Numbered from the stretch's first letter, positions 34,627 to 44,052 are shown. The stretch: 64,000 nt of DNA from an uncultured Succiniclasticum sp. (GCA_905235335.1 CAJOKZ010000002.1:939-64938); one strand, 5' to 3'. Notes: generated from the letters alone by a model not told the origin. Numbers and translations are program-made.

Positions 34627-35748
34627 CTACCTCGCTATCCACCAGTACACGATACTCCCGATGCCGATCAGCCCGGCAAAGTTATAGAGCAGGAACATGC
34701 GCAGGTAGTTTATCGCCAGGTGGGGATAGGAAGCGGTGTAGAGCTTGTAGCTGATCACGCTGGCCATAGAAGCAATCAGGGTGCCCAGGCCCCCTACGTC
34801 CACACCCAGCAGCAGTTCCCCGGCATTGCGGGTGAAGCCGGCCAGCAGCATAGCGGCGGGCACGTTGCTGATAAACTGGCTGGCCACGATACCGGCCACG
34901 TATACGACGCCCCGGGCGTGGTGCAGGTAGTGATGCATCTGGCGTATGGCATCCCAGTGGGACAGATTACCGATAAAGATGAAAAAGCCGATAAAGGTTA
35001 ACAGCAGACTGTAATCTGCCTGTTTCAGCAGCTTATGGTCTGCCACGGCGACCGTGGCCACGACGGCAGCCGTGCATACCAGTGGACTTACCACGTGCAG
35101 CACAGATAAAAAGCACAGTAGCAGCAACGCGGTAAAGAGAACGATCCGCGGCCGCGGGCCGGTTTCCGTTAGCCGGTGTTCCATCTGCAGCGGACCGTCC
35201 GGCAGCCCATGTACCAGCAACACCAGCCACACGGCGCTCAGTACAGACAACGGCCCCAGTACGGAAAAGAAGTAGCCCGTGCTCAGCTGGTAGTGGTAAT
35301 AGATGAACAGGTTCTGTGGGTTCCCCATAGGCGTGCAGGCGCTGCCCAGGTTAGCGGCCAGGGTCTGGAAGATGACGATGCGCCCCACATCTAGCCGGAT
35401 CTGCCTGCCGATAATCAGGGTCAGGGGCACAAAGATCAGCAACGCCACGTCATTGGTCACCAGCATGGACATAAAAAAAGTGAGTCCGATCAGCACTGCC
35501 GCCACGTGACGCGTGGTGCGGCAGCGCGAGAACAAGACTCCTGCCGCTTTCTCCAGCACGCGCAGCTGCCGGAAACCGGCCACCACCAGCATAAAGGACA
35601 GCAGCATGCCCAAAACGGAAAAATCAATATAGGAAATACGGGGCCTGAAAAATAAAGAAGAAACCATCGCCAACACGATGGATATGTTCAGCACCATATC
35701 CCGTTTCAGGATGCTTCTGATTTCCTGCTTCAACTTCACTGTATGCAT
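34627..35748 (-). CDS. ArsB/NhaD (IT superfamily) ion transporter-like protein
   Basis: A 373-residue membrane protein with about 10-11 helices. Family hallmarks are TFFMSMLVTNDVALLIFVPLTL, LGSACTPMGNPQNLFIYYH and VASQFISNVPAAMLLAGF, the two re-entrant NxxT/SNxP regions of the ArsB/NhaD and citrate-transporter fold. Substrate could be an anion or Na+/H+; sequence alone does not decide. It is on the same strand as rlmD, which lies 84 bp upstream. Confidence 0.87.
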   Translation of the reverse strand: MHTVKLKQEIRSILKRDMVLNISIVLAMVSSLFFRPRISYIDFSVLGMLLSFMLVVAGFRQLRVLEKAAGVLFSRCRTTRHVAAVLIGLTFFMSMLVTNDVALLIFVPLTLIIGRQIRLDVGRIVIFQTLAANLGSACTPMGNPQNLFIYYHYQLSTGYFFSVLGPLSVLSAVWLVLLVHGLPDGPLQMEHRLTETGPRPRIVLFTALLLLCFLSVLHVVSPLVCTAAVVATVAVADHKLLKQADYSLLLTFIGFFIFIGNLSHWDAIRQMHHYLHHARGVVYVAGIVASQFISNVPAAMLLAGFTRNAGELLLGVDVGGLGTLIASMASVISYKLYTASYPHLAINYLRMFLLYNFAGLIGIGSIVYWWIAR

Positions 35749-35832
35749 CGGTTACGATCCCTGTCTATATATTATTTCCTGAAGTTAACGTTACAGTATT
35801 TACGTTATTACTTTTTCCCAATCAACCCATTA

Positions 35833-37269
35833 CTATTTTCTTGTCAGCAATACTACCGTCTCCACATGATGCGTGCGGCTGAACATGTCTACAGGCTGCA
35901 CTTTATCCACGGAAAACCCTTGTTCATGCAGGTAGGCCAGGTCCCGGGCCAGAGTGGCCGGGTTGCAGGAAACGTATACCACCCGTTCCGGCTTTACCTT
36001 TGCAATGGCGGCCAGCACCCGTTCCTCACAGCCGGCCCGGGGCGGATCCAGGATCACCACATCCGGGCGCAGGCCGTCCGCCGCCAGTTTCGGCATTTCC
36101 ACCGCCGCGTCGCCCAGGAGGAAATCAGCGTTTTTTATATGGTTGGCCATCGCGTTCTTTTTCGCGTCGCGGACGGCCGAAGGAACGATTTCTATCCCCA
36201 GGGCCTGCTTTGCCTTCCGGGCCATGAACAGGGTGATGGTCCCCGTACCGCAATACAGGTCGATCACCGTCTCCTTCCCCTGCAGGCCTGCAAACTCCAG
36301 GGCCGTGTTGTACAGTTTTTCCGCCTGTTCGCTGTTGACCTGGAAAAACGATTGGGCGGAGATGTTAAACTGCAGCGGTCCGATTTTATCTTTAATGGCG
36401 GGGCTCCCTGCCACCAGTTTTGTTTTTTCCCCCAAGATCACATTCGTGCTGCGGGGATTTACATTCTGGACAACGCTTTTGATCCCGGGTATGGCAGCCT
36501 TCAGCATTTTCACCAGTTCCTTCAGGCGCGGTACGGTATCCCGGGCCGTGACCAGGCAGACCATGGTCTCGCCCGTTTGGACGCCGACCCGTCCCATAAT
36601 ATGCCGGACGATGCCGGTCCTCCTGTCTTCGTCATAGGGCGCAATTTTAAACTGCCTCATCCAGTTTCGGACCACCGCGGCAATTTCATTGTTCTTCTGC
36701 TTCTGAATGCAGCAATCCTGTACGTCGATCACGTTATGGGTGTTCAGCGCGAAACAGCCGATCTGCAGTTTTCCCCCGGCGCCGCTTACGGGGACCTGCA
36801 TCTTGTTCCGGTAATACAGGGGCGATTCAGAACCGATAATCGGCATTACTTTGATGTCGTTAAGATGCCCGATCCGTTTCAGCGACTCCTCCACCTGCTT
36901 CTGCTTTTCTCTCAGCTCCGCTTCGTAAGAAAGATGCTGGAGCTGGCAGCCGCCGCATTCCCGGTAGACCGGACAGATTGGCGCCACCCGGTCGGATGAC
37001 TTTTTCAAAATTTCTTTCAGGGATGCGTTCACAAAATTTTTCTTTACAAACTCCGCCCTCGCCCGGACTGTCTCGCCGGGCAGGGCTCCCGGCACGAACA
37101 CGGCGATTTCCCGATAGCGGCCCACGCCTTCCCCACCGCTCCCCAGACCGGTGATCTCCAGTTCCATCTCCTGGCCCTTTTGCACCGGGAAATCCGAAAC
37201 CGTTTTTGCAAAACCGGCATGGCCGGGCTGTGTTCCATGACCGGCAGATTTCGTGCCACTGCTTTTCAT
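35833..37269 (-). CDS. rlmD: 23S rRNA (uracil-C5)-methyltransferase RlmD-like
   Basis: A SAM-dependent RNA methyltransferase of the RumA/RlmD family, about 478 residues from this start. An N-terminal TRAM domain (QEMELEITGLGSGGEGVGRY) is followed by the [4Fe-4S] ligands in ICPVYRECGGCQLQHL and a further Cys in VQDCCIQ, the SAM motif VIDLYCGTGTITLFMA, VILDPPRAGCEE and the catalytic Cys in YVSCNPATLARDL. The open frame reaches 37485 and would add a Lys/Glu-rich tail of about 72 residues. I chose the ATG at 37269 because AGAGGG precedes it at good spacing and it brings the length close to the family norm. RlmD versus RlmCD specificity is not certain. Confidence 0.93.
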   Translation of the reverse strand: MKSSGTKSAGHGTQPGHAGFAKTVSDFPVQKGQEMELEITGLGSGGEGVGRYREIAVFVPGALPGETVRARAEFVKKNFVNASLKEILKKSSDRVAPICPVYRECGGCQLQHLSYEAELREKQKQVEESLKRIGHLNDIKVMPIIGSESPLYYRNKMQVPVSGAGGKLQIGCFALNTHNVIDVQDCCIQKQKNNEIAAVVRNWMRQFKIAPYDEDRRTGIVRHIMGRVGVQTGETMVCLVTARDTVPRLKELVKMLKAAIPGIKSVVQNVNPRSTNVILGEKTKLVAGSPAIKDKIGPLQFNISAQSFFQVNSEQAEKLYNTALEFAGLQGKETVIDLYCGTGTITLFMARKAKQALGIEIVPSAVRDAKKNAMANHIKNADFLLGDAAVEMPKLAADGLRPDVVILDPPRAGCEERVLAAIAKVKPERVVYVSCNPATLARDLAYLHEQGFSVDKVQPVDMFSRTHHVETVVLLTRK

Positions 37270-37500
37270 GGCCTGCCCTCTTTTTTCACAGCAAGCTTTT
37301 GCAGTTTTTTCATGACTGCACTTTTCTGTTTTTTTACGACGTTCTTTTTCTGTTTTCACCGCATTCCCGCCGCGATCTTTTCCGTATCCCAAACGCTCTT
37401 TCCTTACGAAACCCACGATCTTCTCCCCAAACCCCGGTCTTACCGCTGCTGCCGGTGTTATTTTCTTCATAATGTTACAATCCAAAAACCGTTCCTATAG

Positions 37501-37529
37501 AAAAAGTTGCGGACACCTGTCCGCAACTT
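37501..37529 (-). terminator. Terminator of perR-like gene
   Basis: Perfect stem AAGTTGCGGACA / TGTCCGCAACTT (37504-37515 with 37518-37529) followed by TTTTTC on the minus strand. Confidence 0.9.
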
Positions 37530-37599
37530 AATCTTATCCTGTTCCTATTAATTTGTAAACAGCGCCGGAAACAAAATCACAAACCCAAGGGATCCGCAA

Positions 37600-38064
37600 T
37601 CACAGCTTGGCGGTAACCTTGTCCGGCTTCCTTCCTTCCGCCTTGGCCATCTCCACTTCCCGCTTCTTGGCTTCCAGTTCTTCAATCTGGCATTCCGGGC
37701 ATACCCCTTGGAAAACGATGTTGTGGTTTTCCATACGGAATCCCGTCATCTGGGCGATTTTGTCATCCAAATCCTGGAAATAGTCCAGGTCATCCACATT
37801 CATAAACTTATGGCATTTACTGCACTGCACATGGTAATGCTTTGTCAGCATATGATCATAGCGGTCTGCAGAACTGGGCACAGACACGCGATGCAACAGC
37901 CCACTGTCCACCAGCGAGTTCAGGTTCCGGTAAACCGTCCCTTTGCTGATATCAGGATAATCAAGGACGATCCGGTTATACACTTCCTCCGCCGTAGGAT
38001 GGTTGCTTAAGGAACGGACCGCCGAAATGACCAACTGACGCTGAATTGTATTCCTCTTTTGCAA
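37600..38064 (-). CDS. Fur-family regulator, PerR-like
   Basis: A 154-residue Fur-family repressor. The winged helix includes TAEEVYNRIVLDYPDISKGTVYRNLNSLVDSGLLHRV. Structural zinc ligands are Cys81, Cys84 (CSKC), Cys122 and Cys125 (CPEC), and the regulatory-metal region SADRYDHMLTKHYHVQC fits PerR-type peroxide sensors, which use iron or manganese. A basic C-terminal tail extends beyond the usual end. The start codon is TTG (38064-38062), decided by GGAGGG seven bases before it. A promoter lies about 100 bp upstream. Confidence 0.9.
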   Translation of the reverse strand: MQKRNTIQRQLVISAVRSLSNHPTAEEVYNRIVLDYPDISKGTVYRNLNSLVDSGLLHRVSVPSSADRYDHMLTKHYHVQCSKCHKFMNVDDLDYFQDLDDKIAQMTGFRMENHNIVFQGVCPECQIEELEAKKREVEMAKAEGRKPDKVTAKL

Positions 38065-38164
38065 TTCCAGCCCTCCTATCGATAAATTGTACTAAAAAGA
38101 TATTCCCTTTTCATGTTTTGAAATTTTTCTTTTCCAATTACGTGATCTTTATTTTCCTACTTTA

Positions 38165-38192
38165 AGTTTAACATATTTTTTGACTTTGTAAA
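38165..38192 (-). promoter_or_regulatory. Promoter of perR-like gene
   Basis: On the minus strand, -35 TTTACA (38192-38187), a 16-bp spacer and -10 TAAACT (38170-38165), in an AT-rich region. Confidence 0.55.
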
Positions 38193-38242
38193 GGTCTATT
38201 CTTAAATCAAAGAAAAAAATTATTAGTAACTTTTATTATTTT

Positions 38243-38325
38243 AAGGAATCACTGATAAAAAAAGGGATCGCCGATTCAACGGGGTTGCGCGAACCCAGCG
38301 CAACCGGATAAATCAGCGATCCTTA
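38243..38325 (-). repeat. Palindromic repeat copy 2, acting as terminator
   Basis: Inverted ends AAGGAATCACTGAT (38243) and ATCAGCGATCCTT (38312), core CGCCGATTCAACG and an inner perfect stem GGTTGCGC/GCGCAACC. On the minus strand GGATCGC...GCGATCC is followed by a T7 run, so this copy can terminate the exported-protein gene just upstream (38331-39539). Confidence 0.65.
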
Positions 38326-38330
38326 CTTTT

Positions 38331-39539
38331 TTACATGGACCAAAAGATGCGGACAGGAAGATTGGACGCGCCGGGAGGAGACCAGATGAACTCCGCGTCC
38401 TTTCGTTTATGATTGGGGGAGACGACGAAAATGTCATCAATCTCATCCCCCGCCCCAAAATGTTTATCCTTGCCGGGAATCCTGCTGACTTCCGCCCCGT
38501 CCTCCGAAATCTGCAGACAGGCGCCATAAAAATCCCCGCCCCAGGGGTTGATCCCCAGTTTGACAGGCTTCTCCCCGGCCACGCTGTACCGGATGTGATA
38601 CACAACGCCATAGTTCCCGTAATTTTCCGTCTGCGTCCCGGAAATCCCGTCGATTCCCTTTAAAAACTCTGTGTCATCCGATCCCGCCAGGCACAGGGCT
38701 TTTGACTGGAACCATTTCATCTGTATCGGCTCTTTGATGATGTACGTCAGGTCCGCGTTCCGGTACGTGCCCCGCAGAGGATGTTCATCCATAGGCAGGA
38801 GGGCTGCCGACCGCGAAAAGGAATCAATGTCCTCCCCGGGATCGCACATCATGATAGTGATCTCTACCGGGCGGGCCGCGTAAAAATCAAACATCCCTGT
38901 CAGCAGCTGTTTCGGCTTCAGACGTGTCCCTGCGTGCCCCATGTTCCGCTGCCGGGAAAGGATCTCCAGGTACTCCCCTTTAGAAAGTGTCGTCAAAGGA
39001 AGATCCGGGACACTTCCGTAAAAACTGTGATCCGGCGCCTCCTTCGCGGCCACGCGCTTCCCGGACGCAGTTTTCTTCTTTGTTTTCAACGAATGTTTCC
39101 GAGCCTTTTCCCAATATTCCTTATATTCGTCAAAATACCGCTGCTGCCCTTTGATGGCGGAAGCATAGTAGGACCGGTCCGGATCCCCGATACCCCTGCA
39201 ACCCCAGGTGACCGTGGTAATCCCGTCAAGGGGACGCATGAGCACTGCCAGCTTTTTATAATTTTTAGACCCGTTCACATGATGGAAAAAAACACGCCCT
39301 TCCCCTTCAACCGTGTCCTTATAGAGTATCCCATCCTCATATACAACCTCCGGACTGTCGGAAAACAGGAGGACCGGACCGCCGCGCAGCACGTTGGCAT
39401 CCGCGTCCTGGTACGAATCGGGGACCTGGCGGTAGGCCGCCTCCGCATGGGAAGGGGAAAACACGCCGCCCAAAAGGCCGATCCCCGCTAGAAAACCGGC
39501 TACACGGGAGGGTAATTTCAATAAAGAAAGTACATTCAT
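38331..39539 (-). CDS. Exported protein of unknown function
   Basis: A 402-residue protein with an N-terminal signal (LPSRVAGFLAGIGLLGGVFSPSHAEA). The mature part has short blocks such as GRVFFHHVNGSKNYKKLAVLM, a basic linker (KARKHSLKTKKKTASGKRVA) near 150, MCDPGEDIDSFSRSAALLPMDEHPLRGTYRNADLTYI-type segments near 230-260, and GKDKHFGAGDEIDDIFVVSPNH near the end. Alternating beta-strand patterns suggest two sandwich domains around the basic linker. I recognise no family. It lies 15 bp upstream-side of no partner: the transaldolase gene precedes it on the same strand by 15 bp, so they may be co-transcribed. Confidence 0.72.
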   Translation of the reverse strand: MNVLSLLKLPSRVAGFLAGIGLLGGVFSPSHAEAAYRQVPDSYQDADANVLRGGPVLLFSDSPEVVYEDGILYKDTVEGEGRVFFHHVNGSKNYKKLAVLMRPLDGITTVTWGCRGIGDPDRSYYASAIKGQQRYFDEYKEYWEKARKHSLKTKKKTASGKRVAAKEAPDHSFYGSVPDLPLTTLSKGEYLEILSRQRNMGHAGTRLKPKQLLTGMFDFYAARPVEITIMMCDPGEDIDSFSRSAALLPMDEHPLRGTYRNADLTYIIKEPIQMKWFQSKALCLAGSDDTEFLKGIDGISGTQTENYGNYGVVYHIRYSVAGEKPVKLGINPWGGDFYGACLQISEDGAEVSRIPGKDKHFGAGDEIDDIFVVSPNHKRKDAEFIWSPPGASNLPVRIFWSM

Positions 39540-39554
39540 TCCAGTCGTGGACCT

Positions 39555-40202
39555 CTATTTTTTCAGGCTGTTCCGATAATCTTCCATAAATTTCGCAAGA
39601 CCCTTGTCCGTCAGCTCATGCCGGATCAGGCCGCGAAGGACGTTGGTAGGGATCGTGGCGATATCCGCACCGGCCAGCATGACCCTGTCCACATGGGCTA
39701 TGTTGCGGACACTGGCCGCGATGATCTCCACCGGCAGGTCATAAAGACGGAACACCTTTACCATGTCTTCCACCAGTTTCGCACCATCTTCCCCGATATC
39801 ATCCAGCCTTCCGATGAAGGGGCTGACATAGGACGCTCCGGCCCGGGCCGCCAGCAGTGCCTGCCCCAGGCTGAACACCAGCGTCACATTGGTGCGGATG
39901 CCTTCCTGTGAAAGGATTTTGACCGCTTTCAGTCCCTCTGCGATGCAGGGAATCTTGACCACTACATTATCTGCGATCTTTACCAGTTCCCTTGCCTCAC
40001 GGACCATGCCCTCACAGTCCTGGCTGATTACCTCCGCACTGACAGGCCCGGGGATCAGCGCGCAGATCTCCGGAATGACCTCGGCCTGGGTACGGCCCGA
40101 TTTGGCAATCAACGACGGGTTCGTCGTCACCCCGTACACGATCCCCATATCCGCGAACTCCCTGATTTCTTCCACATTGGCGGTATCCATAAAAATCTTC
40201 AT
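39555..40202 (-). CDS. Short transaldolase / fructose-6-phosphate aldolase type
   Basis: A 215-residue (beta/alpha)8 enzyme of the TalC/FSA subfamily: [37 protein letters not shown]-type start, catalytic Lys in [46 protein letters not shown], and the C-terminal [15 protein letters not shown]. The subgroup of this length includes both transaldolases and fructose-6-phosphate aldolases, which cannot be separated here. Ribosome site AGAGGTG. A zinc-ribbon gene precedes it on the same strand. Confidence 0.95.
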   Translation of the reverse strand: MKIFMDTANVEEIREFADMGIVYGVTTNPSLIAKSGRTQAEVIPEICALIPGPVSAEVISQDCEGMVREARELVKIADNVVVKIPCIAEGLKAVKILSQEGIRTNVTLVFSLGQALLAARAGASYVSPFIGRLDDIGEDGAKLVEDMVKVFRLYDLPVEIIAASVRNIAHVDRVMLAGADIATIPTNVLRGLIRHELTDKGLAKFMEDYRNSLKK

Positions 40203-40305
40203 TTCCCTGCACCTCTTTCATAAAATTCAAAAACTTTCACGCCGCCCGCGCTTTGCTGCCTGAATGCAGGCTTCGCTGCCCTGTAAAAACCAGCGCTCCT
40301 GCCGC

Positions 40306-40527
40306 CTAAAACAATGTCAGCTGGTCATCGTCCACCGGAAGCAACAGGTCCTGTTCCGGTTTTCTTCGGTTCTTCCCGGACACCCAGCATCCGCATTTCG
40401 GACACTTGATCTGTGTTTCCGGCAACGCCCAGGCCAGTCGGTACCCGCAACGGGGACAGATAAACTCCACCCGCATTCCCGGAGGGATTGCATCTTCTTT
40501 CGCTTTTCCCTTCATTTTCAAGGTCAT
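40306..40527 (-). CDS. Small zinc-ribbon protein
   Basis: About 73 residues with two CxxC knuckles (FICPRCGYRLAW and IKCPKCGCWVSG) forming a zinc ribbon, and a short acidic tail. AGGAGG lies so near the ATG at 40527 that a TTG two codons later (40521) or the ATG at 40515 may be the true start. It lies 103 bp upstream of the transaldolase gene, same strand. Function unknown. Confidence 0.75.
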   Translation of the reverse strand: MTLKMKGKAKEDAIPPGMRVEFICPRCGYRLAWALPETQIKCPKCGCWVSGKNRRKPEQDLLLPVDDDQLTLF

Positions 40528-40619
40528 GCCTCCTGAATTTTGTGAGCAAACCCATTTTGTGTTTAAATTCATTATACAACAGTTTGAATTCATGGTAAAA
40601 TATTTTTGCTGATAAATTA

Positions 40620-40660
40620 AGAAATCGCCGGTCCAACGGAGCCGTGCGATTGCCGGACAA
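40620..40660. repeat. Palindromic repeat fragment
   Basis: GAAATCGCCGGTCCAACGG followed by CCGTGCGATTGCCGG resembles the core of copy 2 (GGATCGCCGATTCAACGG). It folds as a hairpin (CGATTGC with a partly matching GAAATCGC). It lies in the divergent gap before the 40713 gene. Confidence 0.45.
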
Positions 40661-40712
40661 ATATCTGCAATGATTGAAACGTTACGCCGGAAACCAGAAA
40701 GGGGTATTGATT

Positions 40713-41048
40713 ATGTTAGACCTGTCCAAGGAATTTACGGTACTTGGCTTTGCCGAGGAAACAGATGAAACCGGTATGACATATTATGTGATGGACTTCC
40801 CGGATGACCGGTACGTCATCGTAAGCGACGATAACGGAAGGGCCCCGGTCCGGGCCAAGCAGAACCTGGTGCTGGCCTGTTACGACGGGGACGGCCGTTA
40901 TGAATGGGGCAGCGAATGCAAGACCTTCATGGAACTGCAAACGCTCTGCGCCGGAAAACCACCCGGATCCCCGGAACTGCTGCAGGTCCTGAAGGATGCC
41001 TCCGGCACCTTAAAGGACAGGGAATGGTCCGCGCCGGCCCACCCATAA
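40713..41048 (+). CDS. Small protein of unknown function
   Basis: A 111-residue soluble, acidic protein beginning MLDLSKEFTVLGFAEETDE, with YYVMDFPDDRYVIVSDDNGR and NLVLACYDGDGRYEWGSECKTF. Beta-strand pattern suggests a small single domain. The ATG at 40713 follows AAAGGGG; an upstream in-frame ATG at 40674 would place the ribosome site inside the gene. Convergent with uraA. No family is recognised. Confidence 0.7.
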   Translation: MLDLSKEFTVLGFAEETDETGMTYYVMDFPDDRYVIVSDDNGRAPVRAKQNLVLACYDGDGRYEWGSECKTFMELQTLCAGKPPGSPELLQVLKDASGTLKDREWSAPAHP

Positions 41049-41078
41049 AAAAATCCGCCGAATCCGCAGGGACCGGCG
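41046..41078. terminator. Terminator between convergent genes
   Basis: CCGCCG / CGGCGG stem (41054-41059 with 41073-41078) with a T7 tail on the minus strand, ending uraA. Confidence 0.8.
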
Positions 41079-41110
41079 GCTTTCTTATGTTTTCCCACAG
41101 GGGACCGGGA

Positions 41111-42358
41111 CTATTCTTCTATCAGTCCCAGATACTCAAACAGATGGAACAGCAGGCTCAGCAAAATGGCAACCAGCGTCGCCAGCACCATGCCCTGTAC
41201 CGTGACGGTGCCAAAGGTCAGCTTGGCGCCGGACAGGCCGACGATCATGATGATAGCTGTCATGATCAGGTTGCGGGACTTGCTGTAATCCACCTTCTGC
41301 TCCACCAGCAGTCGAAGGCCGGACGCCGCAATCACACCGAACAGCAGCATGCAGACGCCGCCCATGACCGGCCCGGGGATCCCGTGGATCAGCTGGCTCA
41401 GTTTTCCGATGAAGGACAGTAGGATCGCGAACACCGCCGCGCCCCCGATGACCCAGACACTGTACACCTTGGTGATAGCCATGACGCCGATATTTTCACC
41501 GTAGGTCGTATTCGGCGTGGCCCCGAAGAAGCCGGACAGTATGTTGGAACACCCGTCCGCGAACAGCGAACGGCCCAGCCCGGGCTCTTTCATCAGGTCG
41601 CGGCCCACGATGTTCCCGGTCACCATCAGGTGACCGATGTGTTCCGTCAGCACGACCAGTGCCGCCGGCGCGATGACCGCGATGGCATCCATACTGAAGG
41701 TAGGGGCAGAAAATTGCGGCGCAGCAAACCAGGGAGCATTGATGACCGGGGCCATGTCCACCATACCCAGCATAAAGGCAAAAATATAACCGCAGACCAC
41801 GCCGAACAGGATGGGAATAATGGCCATGAAGCCTTTGAAAGCAACAGAGCCGATGACGGTAACCGCAAGGGTAAACAGGGATACCACGACATTATTCATC
41901 TCAATCTTGTCCCCTACCAGACCGGCCATGGAAGCGGCCGTGGGGGCCAGTTCCAGACCGATGATGGCGATGATGGCGCCCATAGCGGCAGGCGGGAAGA
42001 TAAAGCCGATCCAATCTGTACCCAGCATCTTTACGATAAATGAGAACAAGATGAACAGCAGACCGAACACGACAAACCCGGACTGGGCATCCGAATAGGG
42101 ATGAGACGCCATGATCAGCAAAACCGGCGAAATGAAAGCAAAACTGGAGCCTAAATACGAAGGAATCTTCCCTTTAGTGAGAAAGATGTACAGCAGCGTG
42201 CCTACCCCGTTCATGAACAGGCAGATATTGGGATTTAACTTGAAGAGGAACGGTACCAGCACCGTCGCGCCGAACATAGCAAACAGATGCTGCAGGCTCA
42301 GCGGGATATTCATCAGCAAGGGCACCCGTTCTTCAACCTGGATAACTCGATGTGACAT
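41111..42358 (-). CDS. uraA: Uracil:H+/nucleobase permease (NCS2 family)
   Basis: About 415 residues, 12-14 helices. UraA-like features include MSHRVIQVEERVPLLMNIPLSLQHLFAMFGATVLVPFL at the start, ALVVLTEHIGHLMVTGNIVGRDLMKEPGLGRSLFADGCSN (conserved Glu-His in the substrate site) and ATPNTTYGENIGVMAITKVYS. It would import uracil for salvage. The frame is open to 42460, but the ATG at 42358 follows GTAGGAGG. A promoter lies about 75 bp upstream; no PyrR-type attenuator is obvious. Confidence 0.93.
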   Translation of the reverse strand: MSHRVIQVEERVPLLMNIPLSLQHLFAMFGATVLVPFLFKLNPNICLFMNGVGTLLYIFLTKGKIPSYLGSSFAFISPVLLIMASHPYSDAQSGFVVFGLLFILFSFIVKMLGTDWIGFIFPPAAMGAIIAIIGLELAPTAASMAGLVGDKIEMNNVVVSLFTLAVTVIGSVAFKGFMAIIPILFGVVCGYIFAFMLGMVDMAPVINAPWFAAPQFSAPTFSMDAIAVIAPAALVVLTEHIGHLMVTGNIVGRDLMKEPGLGRSLFADGCSNILSGFFGATPNTTYGENIGVMAITKVYSVWVIGGAAVFAILLSFIGKLSQLIHGIPGPVMGGVCMLLFGVIAASGLRLLVEQKVDYSKSRNLIMTAIIMIVGLSGAKLTFGTVTVQGMVLATLVAILLSLLFHLFEYLGLIEE

Positions 42359-42431
42359 AACGCATCCTCCTACTTTGAGCTGGGAAACAACCGGCAACAG
42401 ATACTTCGTTTTTCCATTTCCACATTGTATT

Positions 42432-42460
42432 ATTTTAATCTTTTTTATGGTGATATGCAA
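42432..42460 (-). promoter_or_regulatory. Promoter of uraA
   Basis: On the minus strand, -35 TTGCAT (42460-42455), 17-bp spacer, -10 TAAAAT (42437-42432). Confidence 0.7.
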
Positions 42461-42584
42461 CTAAAAAGGCCAATTTATGGTAAAATTAAATAAAGTTCGT
42501 CCATTTAAAAAAGTACCGATGCGATCTATTTGAACCGGCGCTGCCCGGGCCGCATATCAATTTCTGATCGACAAGGAGGCTGCC

Positions 42585-43292
42585 ATGAAACAAAGAATCA
42601 TCACATTGCTGCTCGTCATAACCATGTCCTTTTCATTCTTCAGTTGCGGGGCCCTGGCTGCGGAACAGGACAGCATCTCCGTCAACGGGCAGGCCGAAGC
42701 GGAGGTGGCGCCGGATATGGCGACCCTGTTCGGAGGACTGGAAAAGCATGCCGCCACTGCCGGGGAGGCTCGGGAAGCTCTCGCGAAAGACATGGCTTCC
42801 TTCAAGCGGTTCATGCTGCTGCAGGCGGTATCGGATCAGGACATCCTGACCACCCGCTATTCACTGCAGCCGGAATACATCATTGAGAAAAACAAACGCA
42901 GGCTGGCGGGCTACAAGGCCCGGACAGACTACAAGATCAGGATCCGGGACCTGGAAAAACTGGGCACGATCATCGACCGTTCCATCGGAAGCAACCTTAT
43001 GATCGAACGGATCGAATTCGGTCTGGCCAACCGTTCCCTTTTCGAGAACCGCCTGCTGGATGAGGCTGTGGAAAATGCGAAAAGCAAGGCTGCCGTTGTG
43101 GCCCGTGCAGGAGGGCGCACCCTGGGACACCTGATCCGGGCAAACCTGGGCACTGTCACCGGGGCGGTCCGTCCCATGAACCGCAATATGCTGATGGCCA
43201 AGCTGGAAGACGGGGATTCTGCACCCACCGAACTGAGTCCGGGCGTCTTAACGGTAGAGGCATCGGTCAGTTTGGAATTTGCGCTTAACTGA
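42585..43292 (+). CDS. Exported SIMPL-domain (DUF541) protein
   Basis: A 235-residue exported protein with a signal peptide (MKQRIITLLLVITMSFSFFSCGALAA) and a SIMPL domain: ISVNGQAEAEVAPDMATLFGGLE, LTTRYSLQPEYIIEKNKRRLAGYKA, LFENRLLDEAVENAKSKAAVVARAGG. A Cys in the signal region (FSCGALA) might make it a lipoprotein. SIMPL proteins are periplasmic or cell-surface and poorly understood. Ribosome site AAGGAGG. Divergent from uraA. Confidence 0.9.
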   Translation: MKQRIITLLLVITMSFSFFSCGALAAEQDSISVNGQAEAEVAPDMATLFGGLEKHAATAGEAREALAKDMASFKRFMLLQAVSDQDILTTRYSLQPEYIIEKNKRRLAGYKARTDYKIRIRDLEKLGTIIDRSIGSNLMIERIEFGLANRSLFENRLLDEAVENAKSKAAVVARAGGRTLGHLIRANLGTVTGAVRPMNRNMLMAKLEDGDSAPTELSPGVLTVEASVSLEFALN

Positions 43293-43461
43293 CGCATTCC
43301 CTTGAGCGGCAGGGAAAAGACCTCGGCCAGCCTGGGAATCGCACCGGGCCGACGTCCCCGCCATCCGGAAGGCAGACCCCGTAAAGGAGCGCCACCCATA
43401 CTGCGGGTGCAGCACAGCCGGTATCCTGCGGCGGATCTGCCACCACTTACGTTACAACAGC

Positions 43462-43491
43462 AAAAAACCGGCATCCGTTCCGGATGCCGGT
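43462..43491 (-). terminator. Terminator of sepF
   Basis: Perfect stem ACCGGCATCCG / CGGATGCCGGT (43467-43477 with 43481-43491) with T6 on the minus strand. The remaining 43293-43461 sequence is GC-rich and shows no gene. Confidence 0.9.
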
Positions 43492-43583
43492 CTGCCGGGC
43501 TGCTTGATTGCAGCCTTTATTTTTTTGTCTTGTTACACGCCCGCAAATACAGCATTGGGCCGATGGGGGAAAGCTGCCAGCCC

Positions 43584-43937
43584 TTATCTTCCCAACCAGG
43601 AAGTCTTCTTCGGGGCATGCTTGTCCACATCCACATGGGACGGGGCATACAGCAGGATCGATTCACTGACCTTGGAGATGCTGGCATCGACGATATAGCT
43701 GACGCCGCACATGTAATCAAAGATCCGGAGCCGGGTCTCCCTGTCGACCTCTTCAAAGCTCACCATGACCGCACAGCCTTCCATGAGCTTATCCGCATAA
43801 GCGACCGCATCCTCGTAGGAATGGGGAGTGCGTACCAACATATCCAGATGCCCGGGACGGACAACATACGGACCGTTGTAGCTATCGACAGGTTCTTCAT
43901 TGCTGAACATTTTCAGCGCGGAATTTTTAAGATCCAT
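43584..43937 (-). CDS. sepF: Cell-division protein SepF
   Basis: A 117-residue protein covering the SepF core: VVRPGHLDMLVRTPHSYEDA, ADKLMEGCAVMVSFEEVDRET, RIFDYMCGVSYIVDASISKVSESILLYAPSHV. SepF polymerises and tethers FtsZ to the membrane. It is shorter than Bacillus SepF (about 150) and has only a short N-terminal segment, which in the family forms the membrane-targeting helix. It is monocistronic here, away from the ylm/divIVA cluster, with its own promoter and terminator. Confidence 0.9.
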   Translation of the reverse strand: MDLKNSALKMFSNEEPVDSYNGPYVVRPGHLDMLVRTPHSYEDAVAYADKLMEGCAVMVSFEEVDRETRLRIFDYMCGVSYIVDASISKVSESILLYAPSHVDVDKHAPKKTSWLGR

Positions 43938-44052
43938 AACGTAAAAGCCTCCAACCCCATAATGTTAACGTATCGTATCCGCTGCACTATTACAGACAGT
44001 AAACTAAGCATTTTTACGGCATTTCGACATAATTCGAAAAATTCCTCTTTCT

